Below, piece after piece: positions 5,382-6,562 of a stretch of DNA of 6,562 bases (position 1 is its first letter; each line of letters starts with the position of its first letter). The position numbers and the translations under genes were made by a program. Below the pieces are notes generated by a model that was given only the letters and a program-made list of their open reading frames with translations, did no database searches and had not been told where the DNA came from. Source of the DNA: Geodermatophilaceae bacterium (lineage in GTDB: Bacteria; Actinomycetota; Actinomycetes; Mycobacteriales; Geodermatophilaceae); NCBI GenBank assembly GCA_013811805.1, contig JACCUM010000216.1, forward strand, positions 1 to 6,562. The letters are read 5' to 3'.

Positions 5382-6562
<1,181 letters not shown>

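Overview
The window is GC-rich, dense coding DNA from an actinobacterium. The lineage rests on the gene set: a DUF4193 protein beginning MATDYDAPRRN, a Cei-like LytR_C membrane protein, and an actinobacterial principal sigma factor with a Lys/Ala-rich N-terminal extension. GTG starts are also common. In Mycobacterium tuberculosis the same flanks are Rv2699c (DUF4193), Rv2700 (cei) and sigA (Rv2703), so this is a rearranged version of the conserved sigA neighbourhood. I cannot name the genus.

Layout. Positions 1-62 (minus) hold the first 20 codons of the DUF4193 gene. A divergent intergenic region (63-291) leads into cei (292-960, plus). This is followed by a GTG-started gene for a probable C39/papain-like cysteine-peptidase-fold protein (1022-1633, plus), with a possible 21-codon linker ORF between them. 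Convergent to these is a three-gene minus-strand operon: cyclase-family metal hydrolase (5005-4220), ThDP-dependent 2-oxoacid decarboxylase-like enzyme (4189-2528) and SDR oxidoreductase (2458-1667). A 376-bp divergent region (5006-5381) carries a large perfect-arm hairpin, a separate dyad and a plausible sigA -10 element. sigA starts at GTG 5382 and runs off the right edge after region 3 begins.

How the genes may work together. The flanks are housekeeping and envelope genes: cei for the cell envelope, sigA for core transcription. The minus operon looks like a small catabolic module placed where mycobacteria have suhB and ppgK. The cyclase keeps the HxGTHxDxPxH metal motif, but carries Gln where kynurenine formamidases usually have Glu; this is the pattern I recall for isatin hydrolase. 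The ThDP enzyme shows the Ser/Glu/His set known from benzoylformate decarboxylase. Hydrolysis of isatin gives isatinate, which is 2-aminobenzoylformate. A route isatin -> isatinate -> 2-aminobenzaldehyde -> SDR redox product would therefore link the three enzymes. That route is inference, not shown by the sequence.
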